64,000 bases of DNA from Pseudodesulfovibrio sp. zrk46 (GTDB lineage Bacteria; Desulfobacterota; Desulfovibrionia; Desulfovibrionales; Desulfovibrionaceae). Made by a program: the position numbers and the translations under genes. Below the pieces are notes generated by a model. It was not told the DNA's origin. It did no database searches and saw only the letters and a list, made by a program, of their open reading frames with translations. Shown in pieces: positions 42,548 through 51,072 of this stretch. The stretch spans positions 2,126,001-2,190,000 of the forward strand of contig NZ_CP051216.1 of the NCBI RefSeq assembly GCF_012516435.1, written 5' to 3'. How positions within the stretch are numbered: the stretch's first letter is position 1; each line of letters starts with the position of its first letter.

Positions 42548-42712
42548 ATGCAGGAACGTTTTTGCAAGTGCGGTCACAGGCTGAAGGTTCAGTACACTCT
42601 CGACGGTTTCATTCCCTGGGAAGCAGTCATCATGCAAGAAGACGGCATTGCCTCCCCGGTCAAGGTCTGCCCCTGTTGCGGTACTTACTTGAGCATCCAT
42701 TTCCTGCGCTAG
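42548..42712 (+). CDS. 54-residue zinc-ribbon protein
   Basis: AAGGAG lies 7 bases before ATG 42548; the frame ends in TAG at 42712. The peptide begins MQERFCKCGHRLKVQYTLDG and ends VCPCCGTYLSIHFLR. The two knuckles, Cys-x-Cys-Gly at residues 6-9 and Cys-Pro-Cys-Cys-Gly at 41-45, make a four-cysteine zinc ribbon. The size and pattern recall small nucleic-acid-binding zinc-finger regulators such as Com-like proteins, without clear homology. It has its own promoter (42454) and terminator (42789), so it is an independent unit next to the S24 repressor, which may control it. Confidence 0.75.
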   Translation: MQERFCKCGHRLKVQYTLDGFIPWEAVIMQEDGIASPVKVCPCCGTYLSIHFLR

Positions 42713-42788
42713 CCGCAGTCTCAAATTTCCTGGACGGGGAGTCCGGCCCCCACCGGAACCTCTATTCCCGTCCAACCCATCCCTGTTG

Positions 42789-42831
42789 AATGAGTCAGGC
42801 TGTCCCCCAACAGCCTGACTCATTTGTTTTT
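42789..42831 (+). terminator. Terminator of the zinc-ribbon gene
   Basis: AATGAGTCAGGCTGT and ACAGCCTGACTCATT enclose CCCCCA, followed by TGTTTTT. It is a 15-base perfect stem 76 bases after the stop. Confidence 0.92.
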
Positions 42832-42933
42832 CTCGCCTGAGAGCACCATCTGCTGCGTTGCTGCTGGCATCGCTGTGGGCGGGCCACAGCTTCGCCTTTG
42901 CGCCTTGCAGCTGGCGCTCTCAGGCGAGAAAAA
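42827..42933. repeat. 18-base perfect inverted repeat with a structured 71-base loop
   Basis: TTTTTCTCGCCTGAGAGC (42827-42844) is matched exactly by GCTCTCAGGCGAGAAAAA (42916-42933). The 71-base interior folds further, with GCTGTGG-n-CCACAGC (~42872-42890). It lies between two terminators in a convergent region, and its ends, TTTTT and AAAAA, would serve as U-tracts in either direction. It could be a third terminator, a small palindromic insertion or a structured RNA. Confidence 0.65.
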
Positions 42934-42935
42934 CA

Positions 42936-42971
42936 GAAAAAGGGCGTTCCCTTATGGAAACGCCCTTTTTC
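42936..42971. terminator. Terminator behind the diguanylate cyclase gene
   Basis: AAAAAGGGCGTTCC and GGAAACGCCCTTTTT form a symmetric hairpin 20 bases from the minus-strand stop at 42991; A and T runs flank both sides. Confidence 0.88.
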
Positions 42972-42990
42972 AATGGAGGGAAAATTGTGA

Positions 42991-43971
42991 TTAGTGTCTG
43001 ATCTCGTCGGGGCCGGGGAGGTTGACGGATTCGGTGCGGTTTCGTCCGGCTTGTTTGGCGCTGTAGAGGGCTCTGTCGGCGGCGTGGAGCAGGTGTTCCG
43101 GGGTGGTGCCGCATGTGGGGATTCCGGAGGCGACGCCGATGGAGACAGTGACATGGCAGTGGACCGAAGAGTTGGGGTGGGAGATGCAGATTTTAGCTAG
43201 GTTATCGTGAATGGTGGCGGCCACGGACTGGGCACCCTCGTAGTCAGTGTTGGGGAGTATTACCGCAAATTCCTCGCCGCCGTATCGGGCCACCATATCA
43301 CCGGGGCGGTGGACCGAGGCGCTGATGGCGTCGGCGACTGAGCAGAGGCAGACGTCGCCGTCAACGTGACCGAGGGAATCGTTGTACGATTTGAAGTGGT
43401 CGATATCGATCATGATCAGGCCGAGGGGGTGGTCGTTTCGGCCGTTGCGGACCCATTCCTTGACCAGCGTGTCGTCAAAACAGCGTCGGTTGGCGAGGCC
43501 GGTGAGACCGTCCATGTTCGACATGCGCTCCAGTTTGCGGGCCAGCTTTTCCAACTGCCGTTCACGCTTCTGGCGTTTGACCATTTCTTTGCGCAGTTGC
43601 AGTGCCGAGCGGATTCGGGCGCGCAGTTCGATTTTGCCCACGGGTTTGACGATGAAGTCCGAGGCCCCGGCAGCAAAGGAACGATCCAATGTGGCTTCCT
43701 CGTTGTGCGCGGTGATCATGATGACGGGGATGTCTTCAAATTCATAGCGGGACTTGATGGTCAGGGTGGCTGCGATGCCGTCCGTACCGGGCATACCCAC
43801 ATCCATGAGGATCAGATCAATGGGAAAGCCGGACGCAGCAGATGACTCCAGTTCCACCACAGCTTCTTCAAAACTGTGCGCGATCACTAGTGCCGTATAG
43901 CCAATTTGCGCAAGCAATCCGGCAATATGCTTCGATGTCGTCAGACAATCGTCCACTATGAGAATCTTCAT
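42991..43971 (-). CDS. Response regulator with GGDEF diguanylate cyclase domain (PleD-like)
   Basis: It has 326 residues. The receiver domain (1-120) has D7/D8, phospho-acceptor D57 in LILMDVGMPG, and K109 in FIVKPVG. A coiled linker (~122-150) leads to a GGDEF domain with DGLTGLANRRCF, IMIDIDHFKSYND and the catalytic GGEEF at 231-235. RPGD at 222-225, five residues before, is an intact inhibitory I-site. It should make c-di-GMP when phosphorylated and be feedback-inhibited. No kinase is adjacent. The product could act on the c-di-GMP riboswitch at 3568 in this same window. It starts at ATG 43971 with no strong Shine-Dalgarno seen. Confidence 0.96.
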   Translation of the reverse strand: MKILIVDDCLTTSKHIAGLLAQIGYTALVIAHSFEEAVVELESSAASGFPIDLILMDVGMPGTDGIAATLTIKSRYEFEDIPVIMITAHNEEATLDRSFAAGASDFIVKPVGKIELRARIRSALQLRKEMVKRQKRERQLEKLARKLERMSNMDGLTGLANRRCFDDTLVKEWVRNGRNDHPLGLIMIDIDHFKSYNDSLGHVDGDVCLCSVADAISASVHRPGDMVARYGGEEFAVILPNTDYEGAQSVAATIHDNLAKICISHPNSSVHCHVTVSIGVASGIPTCGTTPEHLLHAADRALYSAKQAGRNRTESVNLPGPDEIRH

Positions 43972-44229
43972 AATTTGAATGTTTCTAACAAAAATCTAGA
44001 CTCTTGACGAGAGTAGAAATGAGGCATGCGAGTGTGCATTTTGTTGCCTAATCGACAAGCTGCTAGGGCAAGCGACTGGAGTTGTTGAAAAAGAGAACTG
44101 AATATTTGTCACTGAGGGAGTGATAAATTTTGTTAATCTTTTGCAAAAACAGGCAGGGCATTGTAACGTTACGGGTAGTTATTTTGCTATTGTTACAACC
44201 TGAACCTTAATCTGTCTCTCGGAGGCTCG

Positions 44230-45642
44230 ATGAATCGCCTGCAATCTCATATTGTTATCTCTCTGCTCGCCCTCACTCTGCTGCTGTGCGTCCCATACTC
44301 CCACGCCGCTACGGTTAAAGGAGCTTCGGTAACTGTCTATAATTCCGGCCGTGCTCTCGTAAAAGAATCGCGGTCCGTGACGCTGCCGCAAGGTATGGCC
44401 AGCGTGATATTCAAAGACGTTCCACAGAGTATGGACCCAACCTCTGTCCATGCCTCTGCCAAGGATATGAAGGTGCTGGGCTTGCAATACAGTTACAGCC
44501 CCATCACCATCAAAAATCTTCTCGATCGATATATCGGCAAGGAGCTGACCGTTATCCTGCCTGATCCTTCCAATACCGAGGGCCGCATTCTCAAAAAGGC
44601 GATCCTTGTCTCCAACGAAGGAAGGCCGATCTTCACTGTGGGTAACGAGGTCTATGTCGGTAACTACGACGCTTTACTCCTGCCCGAAATGCCGGGAGAT
44701 CTTCAGACTGAACCAACGCTGACCCTGACCACCGACAACGCTCATGCCGGAAAACGCAATGTTGAATTGCGATACCTCATGAGCGGATTGCAGTGGCGCG
44801 CTGATTACACCCTCTCTCTCGATAAAACAGGTGAGACGGGCGCCATGGATGTGTGGGCAACTATCAACAACTCCTCAGGTCGTGCTTTCTCCGGCAGCAG
44901 TGTGAAGCTGGTGGCGGGCGATGTGAAACAGGAGATGGGCGGGCGCCGGATGTACAAGGCCAACGCCATGGTCATGGAAGCGGCAGCTGCCCCCATGATG
45001 GACGCCGCTCCTCCGCAGGAAGAGGAGTTTGCTCAGTTCCATGTCTACTCTGTTCCGCGAAGCGTGAGCCTGCCAGCTTCTGGCACCAGGCAGGTCAGCC
45101 TGTTCTCCTCATCCAAAGTGATGCTGGAGCAGGAACTCGTCAGCACATTTCAGGGATACGGCGGTCAGCACAGCGGAAAGATGGCTCAGGATGTGGCCCT
45201 GTCCCTCAAGCTGAACAACACCAAGAAGAACGGTCTTGGCCGTCCGCTTCCCGGCGGGCTGGTTCGCGTCTTCATGCCTACTTCGGATAACAGCCTCCTT
45301 CTGGCAGGCGAGTCCCGTATCGGTCACGTGGGTGAGGGCGGTGAAGCCCGACTGCCGCTGGGTAATTCTTTTGACGTGACCGTGGAGCGCACCCAGACCG
45401 CGTATGCCAAGCTGGGCAAGACCTCCTATGAAGCCTCGTGGCGTATTGAAGTGAAAAACGGCAAGGATAAGCCGCAAATTCTCAAGCTCAAAGAAAGATA
45501 CTCCGGCCAGTGGAAAGTGGTGAAGGCCGACGCAAAGTACGTTCGCACCGATGCGGGCGGGCTGGAATTCACCCTGACCGTACCGCCGTCCAAGGATGGC
45601 AGCCCCACGGTAGTGAACTACACCATTCAAGTTACCCGTTAG
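44230..45642 (+). CDS. DUF4139 domain-containing secreted protein
   Basis: It has 470 residues. A signal peptide ends near VPYSHA. The DUF4140/4139-type layout is visible: an N-terminal beta domain (VTVYNSGRALVKESRSVTLP; IFKDVPQSMDPTSVHA) and later VELRYLMSGLQWRADYTLSL and NNSSGRAFSGSSVKLVAGDV, the DUF4139 hallmark. The C-terminal half is beta-rich with WKVVKADAKYVRTDAGG and LEFTLTVPP. Function of the family is unknown. A GGAGG lies 6 bases before ATG 44230. The trehalose-type genes follow after 10 bases, so it may be in their operon. The palindrome GTAACGTTAC at 44163-44172 lies in the leader. Confidence 0.85.
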   Translation: MNRLQSHIVISLLALTLLLCVPYSHAATVKGASVTVYNSGRALVKESRSVTLPQGMASVIFKDVPQSMDPTSVHASAKDMKVLGLQYSYSPITIKNLLDRYIGKELTVILPDPSNTEGRILKKAILVSNEGRPIFTVGNEVYVGNYDALLLPEMPGDLQTEPTLTLTTDNAHAGKRNVELRYLMSGLQWRADYTLSLDKTGETGAMDVWATINNSSGRAFSGSSVKLVAGDVKQEMGGRRMYKANAMVMEAAAAPMMDAAPPQEEEFAQFHVYSVPRSVSLPASGTRQVSLFSSSKVMLEQELVSTFQGYGGQHSGKMAQDVALSLKLNNTKKNGLGRPLPGGLVRVFMPTSDNSLLLAGESRIGHVGEGGEARLPLGNSFDVTVERTQTAYAKLGKTSYEASWRIEVKNGKDKPQILKLKERYSGQWKVVKADAKYVRTDAGGLEFTLTVPPSKDGSPTVVNYTIQVTR

Positions 45643-45652
45643 GAAAGGAACC

Positions 45653-46849
45653 ATGCCAGCGATCAAGCACACCGAACTCAAGACGTTGAAGGATTTCTAT
45701 GCCCTCATGGCCGCCACCCGCCAGGTTCGTTACCAGGCTGTAGGCTCGCTGCTTGCGGGCGAGACGGTTCCAGCGGGAACCATAGAGTCATTGGCCAACG
45801 CGCTGTCCGCTCTTGAGAATATCCCGGAAGTGGCCGGAAAACGTGTGCTGTCGCTGGATGGCGATCGCACCATCGATCTGGATATGGATTACGAGATCAA
45901 CGAGGCTCGCAAGGATATCTTCTATCTGGAAGAAGGCGAGGAAACCTTCCTTGATTTCCTCGACGACCTGCATCCCGGCTTTGATGATCATGTTGCTGCC
46001 GGCCGCGAGCTTTTGAACGGCCTGGACCTCAACTGCATGATCACTGACCGTGACGGCACCATCAACAATTATTGTGCCCGGTACCTTACTTCCATCCAGT
46101 CCATTTACAATTCGGTTTTCCTTTCCCGGTTCGCGATGGAGAAAGTACAGAAACCTGTCATCCTGACGTCTGCACCCCTCGGTGGGCTTATCGAAATATC
46201 TGTCAATCCAGAGGGGGAGATCTACTACGCCGCGTCCAAGGGACGTGAATGTCTCGATCTGGAAGGGCGTACACGAAGGTTGCCTATCTCTCCGGAGAAA
46301 CAGGTCGCCATCGACACCCTCAACGCCCGGCTGTCCGAAATGCTGGCCTCGCCCGAGTATGAGAAGTTTTCTCTCATCGGCTCCGGCCTCCAGTTCAAGT
46401 TCGGCCAGTCTACGGTAGCTCGTCAGGATATCGGCAAATCCATTGCCGAGGATGAATCCAAAGCGTTCCTCGAAACCCTGAGCAGCCTTGTGACTGAGCT
46501 TGATCCGGATGAACAGAATTTCCGCATCGAAGACACCGGGTTGGACGTGGAGATCATCCTGACCATCGAAACCTCGGGCGACGGGCTCAAGGATTTCGAC
46601 AAGGGGGATGGTGTCAAATACCTAAACAGTGAATTGGGACTCGACATGTTCCATGGACCGCATCTCATTTGCGGTGACACGGGAAGCGACGTGCCCATGC
46701 TTGAAGCCGCATTGGAAATCATGCCCGAAACGCGGGCAATATACGTGACTGAAAACGAGGATCTGGCCAAACGGGTCATGGGACTGACGCCCAATGCCCT
46801 CATCGTGCCGGAACCGGACATGCTGGTGACCATCATGGGTACGCTGTAA
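45653..46849 (+). CDS. HAD-superfamily phosphatase, trehalose-6-phosphatase-like
   Basis: It has 398 residues. HAD motif I is MITDRDGTINNY (nucleophile and general-acid Asp), motif II the Thr/Ser in VILTSAPLGG, and motif IV GDTGSDVPMLEAALE. There is a long cap insert between II and IV. The arrangement and the GH65 gene directly downstream point to a trehalose-phosphatase (OtsB-like) role. An N-terminal ~125-residue extension is not part of the HAD fold and is unassigned. A GGAA run precedes ATG 45653. There is no OtsA-type synthase in the window. Confidence 0.75.
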   Translation: MPAIKHTELKTLKDFYALMAATRQVRYQAVGSLLAGETVPAGTIESLANALSALENIPEVAGKRVLSLDGDRTIDLDMDYEINEARKDIFYLEEGEETFLDFLDDLHPGFDDHVAAGRELLNGLDLNCMITDRDGTINNYCARYLTSIQSIYNSVFLSRFAMEKVQKPVILTSAPLGGLIEISVNPEGEIYYAASKGRECLDLEGRTRRLPISPEKQVAIDTLNARLSEMLASPEYEKFSLIGSGLQFKFGQSTVARQDIGKSIAEDESKAFLETLSSLVTELDPDEQNFRIEDTGLDVEIILTIETSGDGLKDFDKGDGVKYLNSELGLDMFHGPHLICGDTGSDVPMLEAALEIMPETRAIYVTENEDLAKRVMGLTPNALIVPEPDMLVTIMGTL

Positions 46850-46889
46850 CCCTGATTCGATACGTCAATTTCAACGTCAAGGAGCGATC

Positions 46890-49800
46890 GTGCCTGCAAT
46901 TACCCTCAAAGGCGTCATTTTCGATCTAGACGGTGTCATCACCCGTACCGCCAGTGTGCACGCACAGGCGTGGGAAACTGCGTTCAATGAATTCCTCAAG
47001 CTTCGCGCCGAGGAGAAGAACGTCCCCTTCGAGCCTTTTGACAGAACCAACGACTACCACAATTACGTGGACGGCAAGCCTCGCTTCGAAGGTGTGCTCA
47101 GCTTTTTGAAATCACGTAATGTCCGTCTTCCTCCTGGAACGCCGGACGATCCGCCGAGTCTGGATTCTGTCTGCGGTATTGGTAACCGCAAGAATGAGCT
47201 CTATCAGGATATCCTGCGCACCGAAGGGCCGGAGGTCTTCAAGACTTCCGTAAAGCTCATCGAAGAGCTCAAGCGACAGGGCTTCCGCGTTGGCGTGGCC
47301 ACATCCAGCCGAAACTGTCAGCTCGTTTTGCAACTGGCCGGTCTGGAGAACGTCTTTGAGACGCAGGTGGACGGTGTCTACTCTGCTGAACATGATTTGA
47401 AAGGCAAGCCAGAGCCGGATATCTTCGTCACCGCAGCGAAGAACCTCGGCCTCAATCCCGGTGAGTGCATTGTGGTTGAGGACGCCATCTCAGGAGTGCA
47501 GGCCGGTCATGCAGGAAACTTCGGAATGACACTCGGCATTGCCCGCAATGTTCAAGGTGAGATGTTGCTGCGCTTTGGCGCGGACATGGTCGTGTCCGAT
47601 CTGGGAGAATTGACCGTAGAGGACCTTCTGGACTGGTTCGATCTGGGTATGGCCACCGACGAGTGGTACCTGACCTACTCCGGCTTCGATCCTGGTGATG
47701 AGAAGCTGCGTGAAACCCTGACCACCGTGGGTAACGGTTATCTCGGTACTCGTGGCGCCTCCGAATGCGAACGCGCCGGATTCAATTTCTACCCCGGTAC
47801 CTACATCTCAGGTATCTTCAACAAGACGCCGAGCAAGGTGCATGGGCAGGACATCTGGAACAACGATTTCGTCAACTGCCCCAACTGGCTGCCCATTGAG
47901 TTCAAGATCGGTAACGGCGACTATGTCAGCCCGTTTGCCATGGAACTCCTCAGCTATAGCCACCGCCTGAACATGCGCGAAGGCGTCATGGAACGTGACA
48001 TGGTGGTCAAGGATCAGGTGGGACGCATCTCCCGCATCTCATCCCGTCGTATCGCTTCCATGGCCGATCCGCATCTGTGCGCCATCAAGTTTGATCTGAC
48101 GCCGCTCAACTACTCGGCCAAGATTACGTTCCGCTCTTCGCTGGACGGTAATGTGGAGAATGGCGGCGTTGCCCGTTATTCCGCCCTGAATACGCATCAC
48201 CTGTGTCGCGTCTCCGGCGGCAAGGCCAATGGTGGCATCTACCTCCACACTGAGACCACCCACTCTCGCTACCAGATTGTCATGGCTGCCAAGAACGTGG
48301 TCCTTGAGGACGGGAAGCAGCTGACTCCGGTACGCGAGGTGTATCAGGACAAGGCGTGCGTGGCTGAGGAATTGCAAATCTCGGCACAGGAAAACAACCA
48401 CTACTCCCTTGAGAAGTTCGTGTATATCCGCACCTCTCTGGACAGCACTCCGGGCGATCTCAAGGAGATGTGTCTGGACAGTCTGGAGAAGGTTCGCACT
48501 TTCCAGGGCGTGCACGGTCCCAGCGCCAAGAGCTGGAAGGCCATGTGGCAGAAGGCGGACATCCGCGTCACGGGCGACCGTTTCGTCCAGCGCGTGCTTC
48601 GCCTGCACATCTACCACCTGCTGGTCACGGCCAGTCAGCACAACGTCAACCGTGACGCAGGCATGCCTGCCCGCGGCCTGAGCGGCGAGGCGTATCGTGG
48701 TCATATCTTCTGGGATGAGCTCTACATCCTGCCGTTCTTTGACGCCGCATTTCCTGAGACTTCCAAGGCGTTGCTCATGTATCGCTACAACCGTCTGGAT
48801 GCGGCGCGTGAATACGCCAAGCAGAATGGCTACATCGGTGCCATGTATCCGTGGCAGACGGCGGACGATGGCACAGAAGAGACCCAGGAAGTCCACTACA
48901 ACCCGGAATCCAAGAAGTGGGACCCGGACCTGTCGCGCAACCAGCGCCACGTGTCCATCGCAGTCTTCGTCAATACATGGCGCTACGTCTCATGGACAGG
49001 TGACAAGACCTTCCTCAACGACTACGGCGCCGAGATGATGCTCGATGTGGCCCGCTTCTGGGGTGGCATTGCCAACCTTGATGAAGGCACTGGCAAGTAT
49101 CACATCGCCGGGGTCATGGGGCCGGATGAATTCCACGAAGCCCTGCCCGATAGCGACGAACACGGTGTCCGCGACAATGCCTACACCAACATCATGGTGG
49201 TCTGGCTCCTCGAGCGCGCCCTTGAAGTGCTCAATGAACTGCCAGAGGCTGCTCGCGCGGCCGTGGTCGAAAAGATCGGCCTGACTGATGCAGAAGTGGA
49301 AAAGTGGCAGGACATGACCACCAAGATGAACGTCGTTTTCACTGAAGAAGGCATCATCAGTCAGTTTGATGGATATATGGGATTGGATGAACTGGACTGG
49401 GAAGGCTACCGCAAGCGGTTCTACTCCATCCATCGCATGGACCGTATCCTCAAGGCCGAAGGCGATTCCCCGGATCACTACAAGGTCGCCAAGCAGGCGG
49501 ATACGCTCATGACATGGTATGTACTTGAGCCCGAAGAAGTGGCTCGCATACTGAATCAGCTCGGATACTCGGTGGATGATCCCATGAAGTTGCTCAAGGA
49601 TAATTATGACTTCTATGAGCAGCGTACCAGCCATGGTTCGACTCTTTCAAAGGTCGTTCACGCGGTCATCTCCAAGTACATCTATTCCAGTGAAGTCTCA
49701 TGGGACTGGTTCCTTGAGGCCATGCGTTCAGACATCTATGACACGCAGGGCGGCACGACTATCGAGGGTATCCATACAGGTGTCATGGCCGGTACCCTTG

Positions 49801-50051
49801 AAGTGGTCAAGCAGGACTTCGCAGGGTTGAACCTGTCCTCAACGCCCATGAGCGTGGCTCCGGATCTGCCTCTCCACTGGGGCGAGATGAAGTTCAGCTT
49901 TACGTGGCAGAAGATCTGGTTCGATCTGCATCTCGATCACGACTTTGTGAAGATGACCGCCTATCACAAGGGCGACCGGTCAGTTCCGGTGCGCATCTTC
50001 GACAAGGTGTACGAGCTGCAGCCAGGCAAGACGATTCATGTAGATCGCTAG
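46890..50051 (+). CDS. Beta-phosphoglucomutase-like HAD fused to GH65 disaccharide phosphorylase
   Basis: It has 1053 residues, starting at GTG 46890 with AAGGAG at 6 bases. Residues ~1-245 are a HAD beta-PGM domain: FDLDGVITRTASVHAQAWE (nucleophile plus general acid), RVGVATSSRNC (motif II) and CIVVEDAISGVQAGHAG (motif IV). From ~260 it is GH65: YSGFDPGDEKLRETLTTVGN, FWDELYILPFFDAA, and MGPDEFHEALPDSDEHGVRD with the catalytic Glu. GH65 enzymes phosphorolyse trehalose, maltose or kojibiose to glucose-1-phosphate (beta form) and glucose; the fused PGM would turn it into glucose-6-phosphate. The order OtsB-like, then PGM-GH65, mirrors mycobacterial OtsB1, where these parts are one chain. Confidence 0.92.
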   Translation: MPAITLKGVIFDLDGVITRTASVHAQAWETAFNEFLKLRAEEKNVPFEPFDRTNDYHNYVDGKPRFEGVLSFLKSRNVRLPPGTPDDPPSLDSVCGIGNRKNELYQDILRTEGPEVFKTSVKLIEELKRQGFRVGVATSSRNCQLVLQLAGLENVFETQVDGVYSAEHDLKGKPEPDIFVTAAKNLGLNPGECIVVEDAISGVQAGHAGNFGMTLGIARNVQGEMLLRFGADMVVSDLGELTVEDLLDWFDLGMATDEWYLTYSGFDPGDEKLRETLTTVGNGYLGTRGASECERAGFNFYPGTYISGIFNKTPSKVHGQDIWNNDFVNCPNWLPIEFKIGNGDYVSPFAMELLSYSHRLNMREGVMERDMVVKDQVGRISRISSRRIASMADPHLCAIKFDLTPLNYSAKITFRSSLDGNVENGGVARYSALNTHHLCRVSGGKANGGIYLHTETTHSRYQIVMAAKNVVLEDGKQLTPVREVYQDKACVAEELQISAQENNHYSLEKFVYIRTSLDSTPGDLKEMCLDSLEKVRTFQGVHGPSAKSWKAMWQKADIRVTGDRFVQRVLRLHIYHLLVTASQHNVNRDAGMPARGLSGEAYRGHIFWDELYILPFFDAAFPETSKALLMYRYNRLDAAREYAKQNGYIGAMYPWQTADDGTEETQEVHYNPESKKWDPDLSRNQRHVSIAVFVNTWRYVSWTGDKTFLNDYGAEMMLDVARFWGGIANLDEGTGKYHIAGVMGPDEFHEALPDSDEHGVRDNAYTNIMVVWLLERALEVLNELPEAARAAVVEKIGLTDAEVEKWQDMTTKMNVVFTEEGIISQFDGYMGLDELDWEGYRKRFYSIHRMDRILKAEGDSPDHYKVAKQADTLMTWYVLEPEEVARILNQLGYSVDDPMKLLKDNYDFYEQRTSHGSTLSKVVHAVISKYIYSSEVSWDWFLEAMRSDIYDTQGGTTIEGIHTGVMAGTLEVVKQDFAGLNLSSTPMSVAPDLPLHWGEMKFSFTWQKIWFDLHLDHDFVKMTAYHKGDRSVPVRIFDKVYELQPGKTIHVDR

Positions 50052-50066
50052 AAACACAACCATTCT

Positions 50067-50098
50067 GAGAGGAGCACGCAAGTGCTCCTCTTTTTTTT
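50067..50098 (+). terminator. Terminator of the DUF4139/phosphatase/GH65 operon
   Basis: AGAGGAGCAC-GCAA-GTGCTCCTCTTTTTTTT is a textbook hairpin with eight T, 16 bases after the stop. Confidence 0.95.
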
Positions 50099-50161
50099 GA
50101 TCTAAGCGGGTAGACGAGCGCGCCAGTGCTTCTTACAGTGTATGCACTGGGGGAGTGTTTC

Positions 50162-50962
50162 ATGAGTATTCGTAAGTTATTTCATATTCTCTTGCTGGCC
50201 ATTGCCGTGTGTTACCCGGGCGGACCAATCATTGCCCATGCCGATGAGGTTTTGACCATTGGTGTGGAAGACAAGGATTGGGCGGGGCACTATCAGTGGC
50301 AGGACCGTGAACTGAAAGGTCTCGACGCTGACATCATGCGGGCTGTAGCCAAGAATCTTGGGGTGCGCGTCGTTTTCGAACCGTATCCGTGGAAGCGGGT
50401 GCTTGAGATGGCCGAGCGGCGGCTGGTTGATGCGGTGTTTGACCTGGCTCCAACAGAACGGCGCAAAGCGTACCTCTATTATCCAGATACGCCCATATCT
50501 CTCGAGTCCACCGTGTTCTGGGTGCGCCGTGACAGTCAGTTCTCCTTCTCGGGCAAGCTCGATAAGAGCCTCCGTCTCGGTTTGATGGCGGGAGCAGACT
50601 GGTCGGACCGCTTTGCTCATCACGGCAAGCCTGATGTGGTTCGATTCCATAGCTACGACGCTGCGTTTCGAAATCTCGAAGCAGGGCGTATCGACGCCTT
50701 TGGCGCGCACCTGGCTCCCACCCGTGAGCAGGCTATCCGTCTTGGCTTTCTGCATAAGATCAAGCCGTCCAAGCCCATGTTGGAGAATTTGACATATTAC
50801 GTGGCCTTTACGCACCGGGCCGGGAACAAGGATTTGACTCGACGCTTCTCGGAAGAGTTGCAGAAGTTCTTTCGCAGTCCGGAATATGACGCCCTGCTGA
50901 GCAAGTACGGCGCATGCGATATGGAGAATCCGCTCGATTATGTTCAGAACGGTTCTCAATAG
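50162..50962 (+). CDS. Periplasmic solute-binding protein, family 3
   Basis: It has 266 residues. ATG 50162 has GGGGAG at 7 bases; an in-frame start at 50126 is discarded. The signal peptide runs MSIRKLFHILLLAIAVCYPG to HADEV. The mature part has VLTIGVEDKDWAGHYQWQ, LKGLDADIMRAVAKNLG, FEPYPWKRVLEMAERRLVDA and FDLAPTERRKAYLYYPD, the family 3 pattern with the polar amino-acid pocket region. No transporter genes are adjacent, so it may serve a distant permease or a sensor. It stands alone between the GH65 operon terminator and ychF. Confidence 0.88.
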   Translation: MSIRKLFHILLLAIAVCYPGGPIIAHADEVLTIGVEDKDWAGHYQWQDRELKGLDADIMRAVAKNLGVRVVFEPYPWKRVLEMAERRLVDAVFDLAPTERRKAYLYYPDTPISLESTVFWVRRDSQFSFSGKLDKSLRLGLMAGADWSDRFAHHGKPDVVRFHSYDAAFRNLEAGRIDAFGAHLAPTREQAIRLGFLHKIKPSKPMLENLTYYVAFTHRAGNKDLTRRFSEELQKFFRSPEYDALLSKYGACDMENPLDYVQNGSQ

Positions 50963-51072
50963 GTAGTTATAGCGCTGTCGCCATTTTTCCCTTGCCAGTC
51001 CTTGACAAGCCGGGTAGTGAGTGACCGCGCGTGCGCGTCTGCGCGCGTATTTCATTTTCAGGAGAAAATAGC

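Noticed and set aside
51021-51052. CG-rich alternating stretch before ychF
   Set aside because: It is short, with GCGC runs that could form Z-DNA or a hairpin, but there is nothing beyond composition to support a function.
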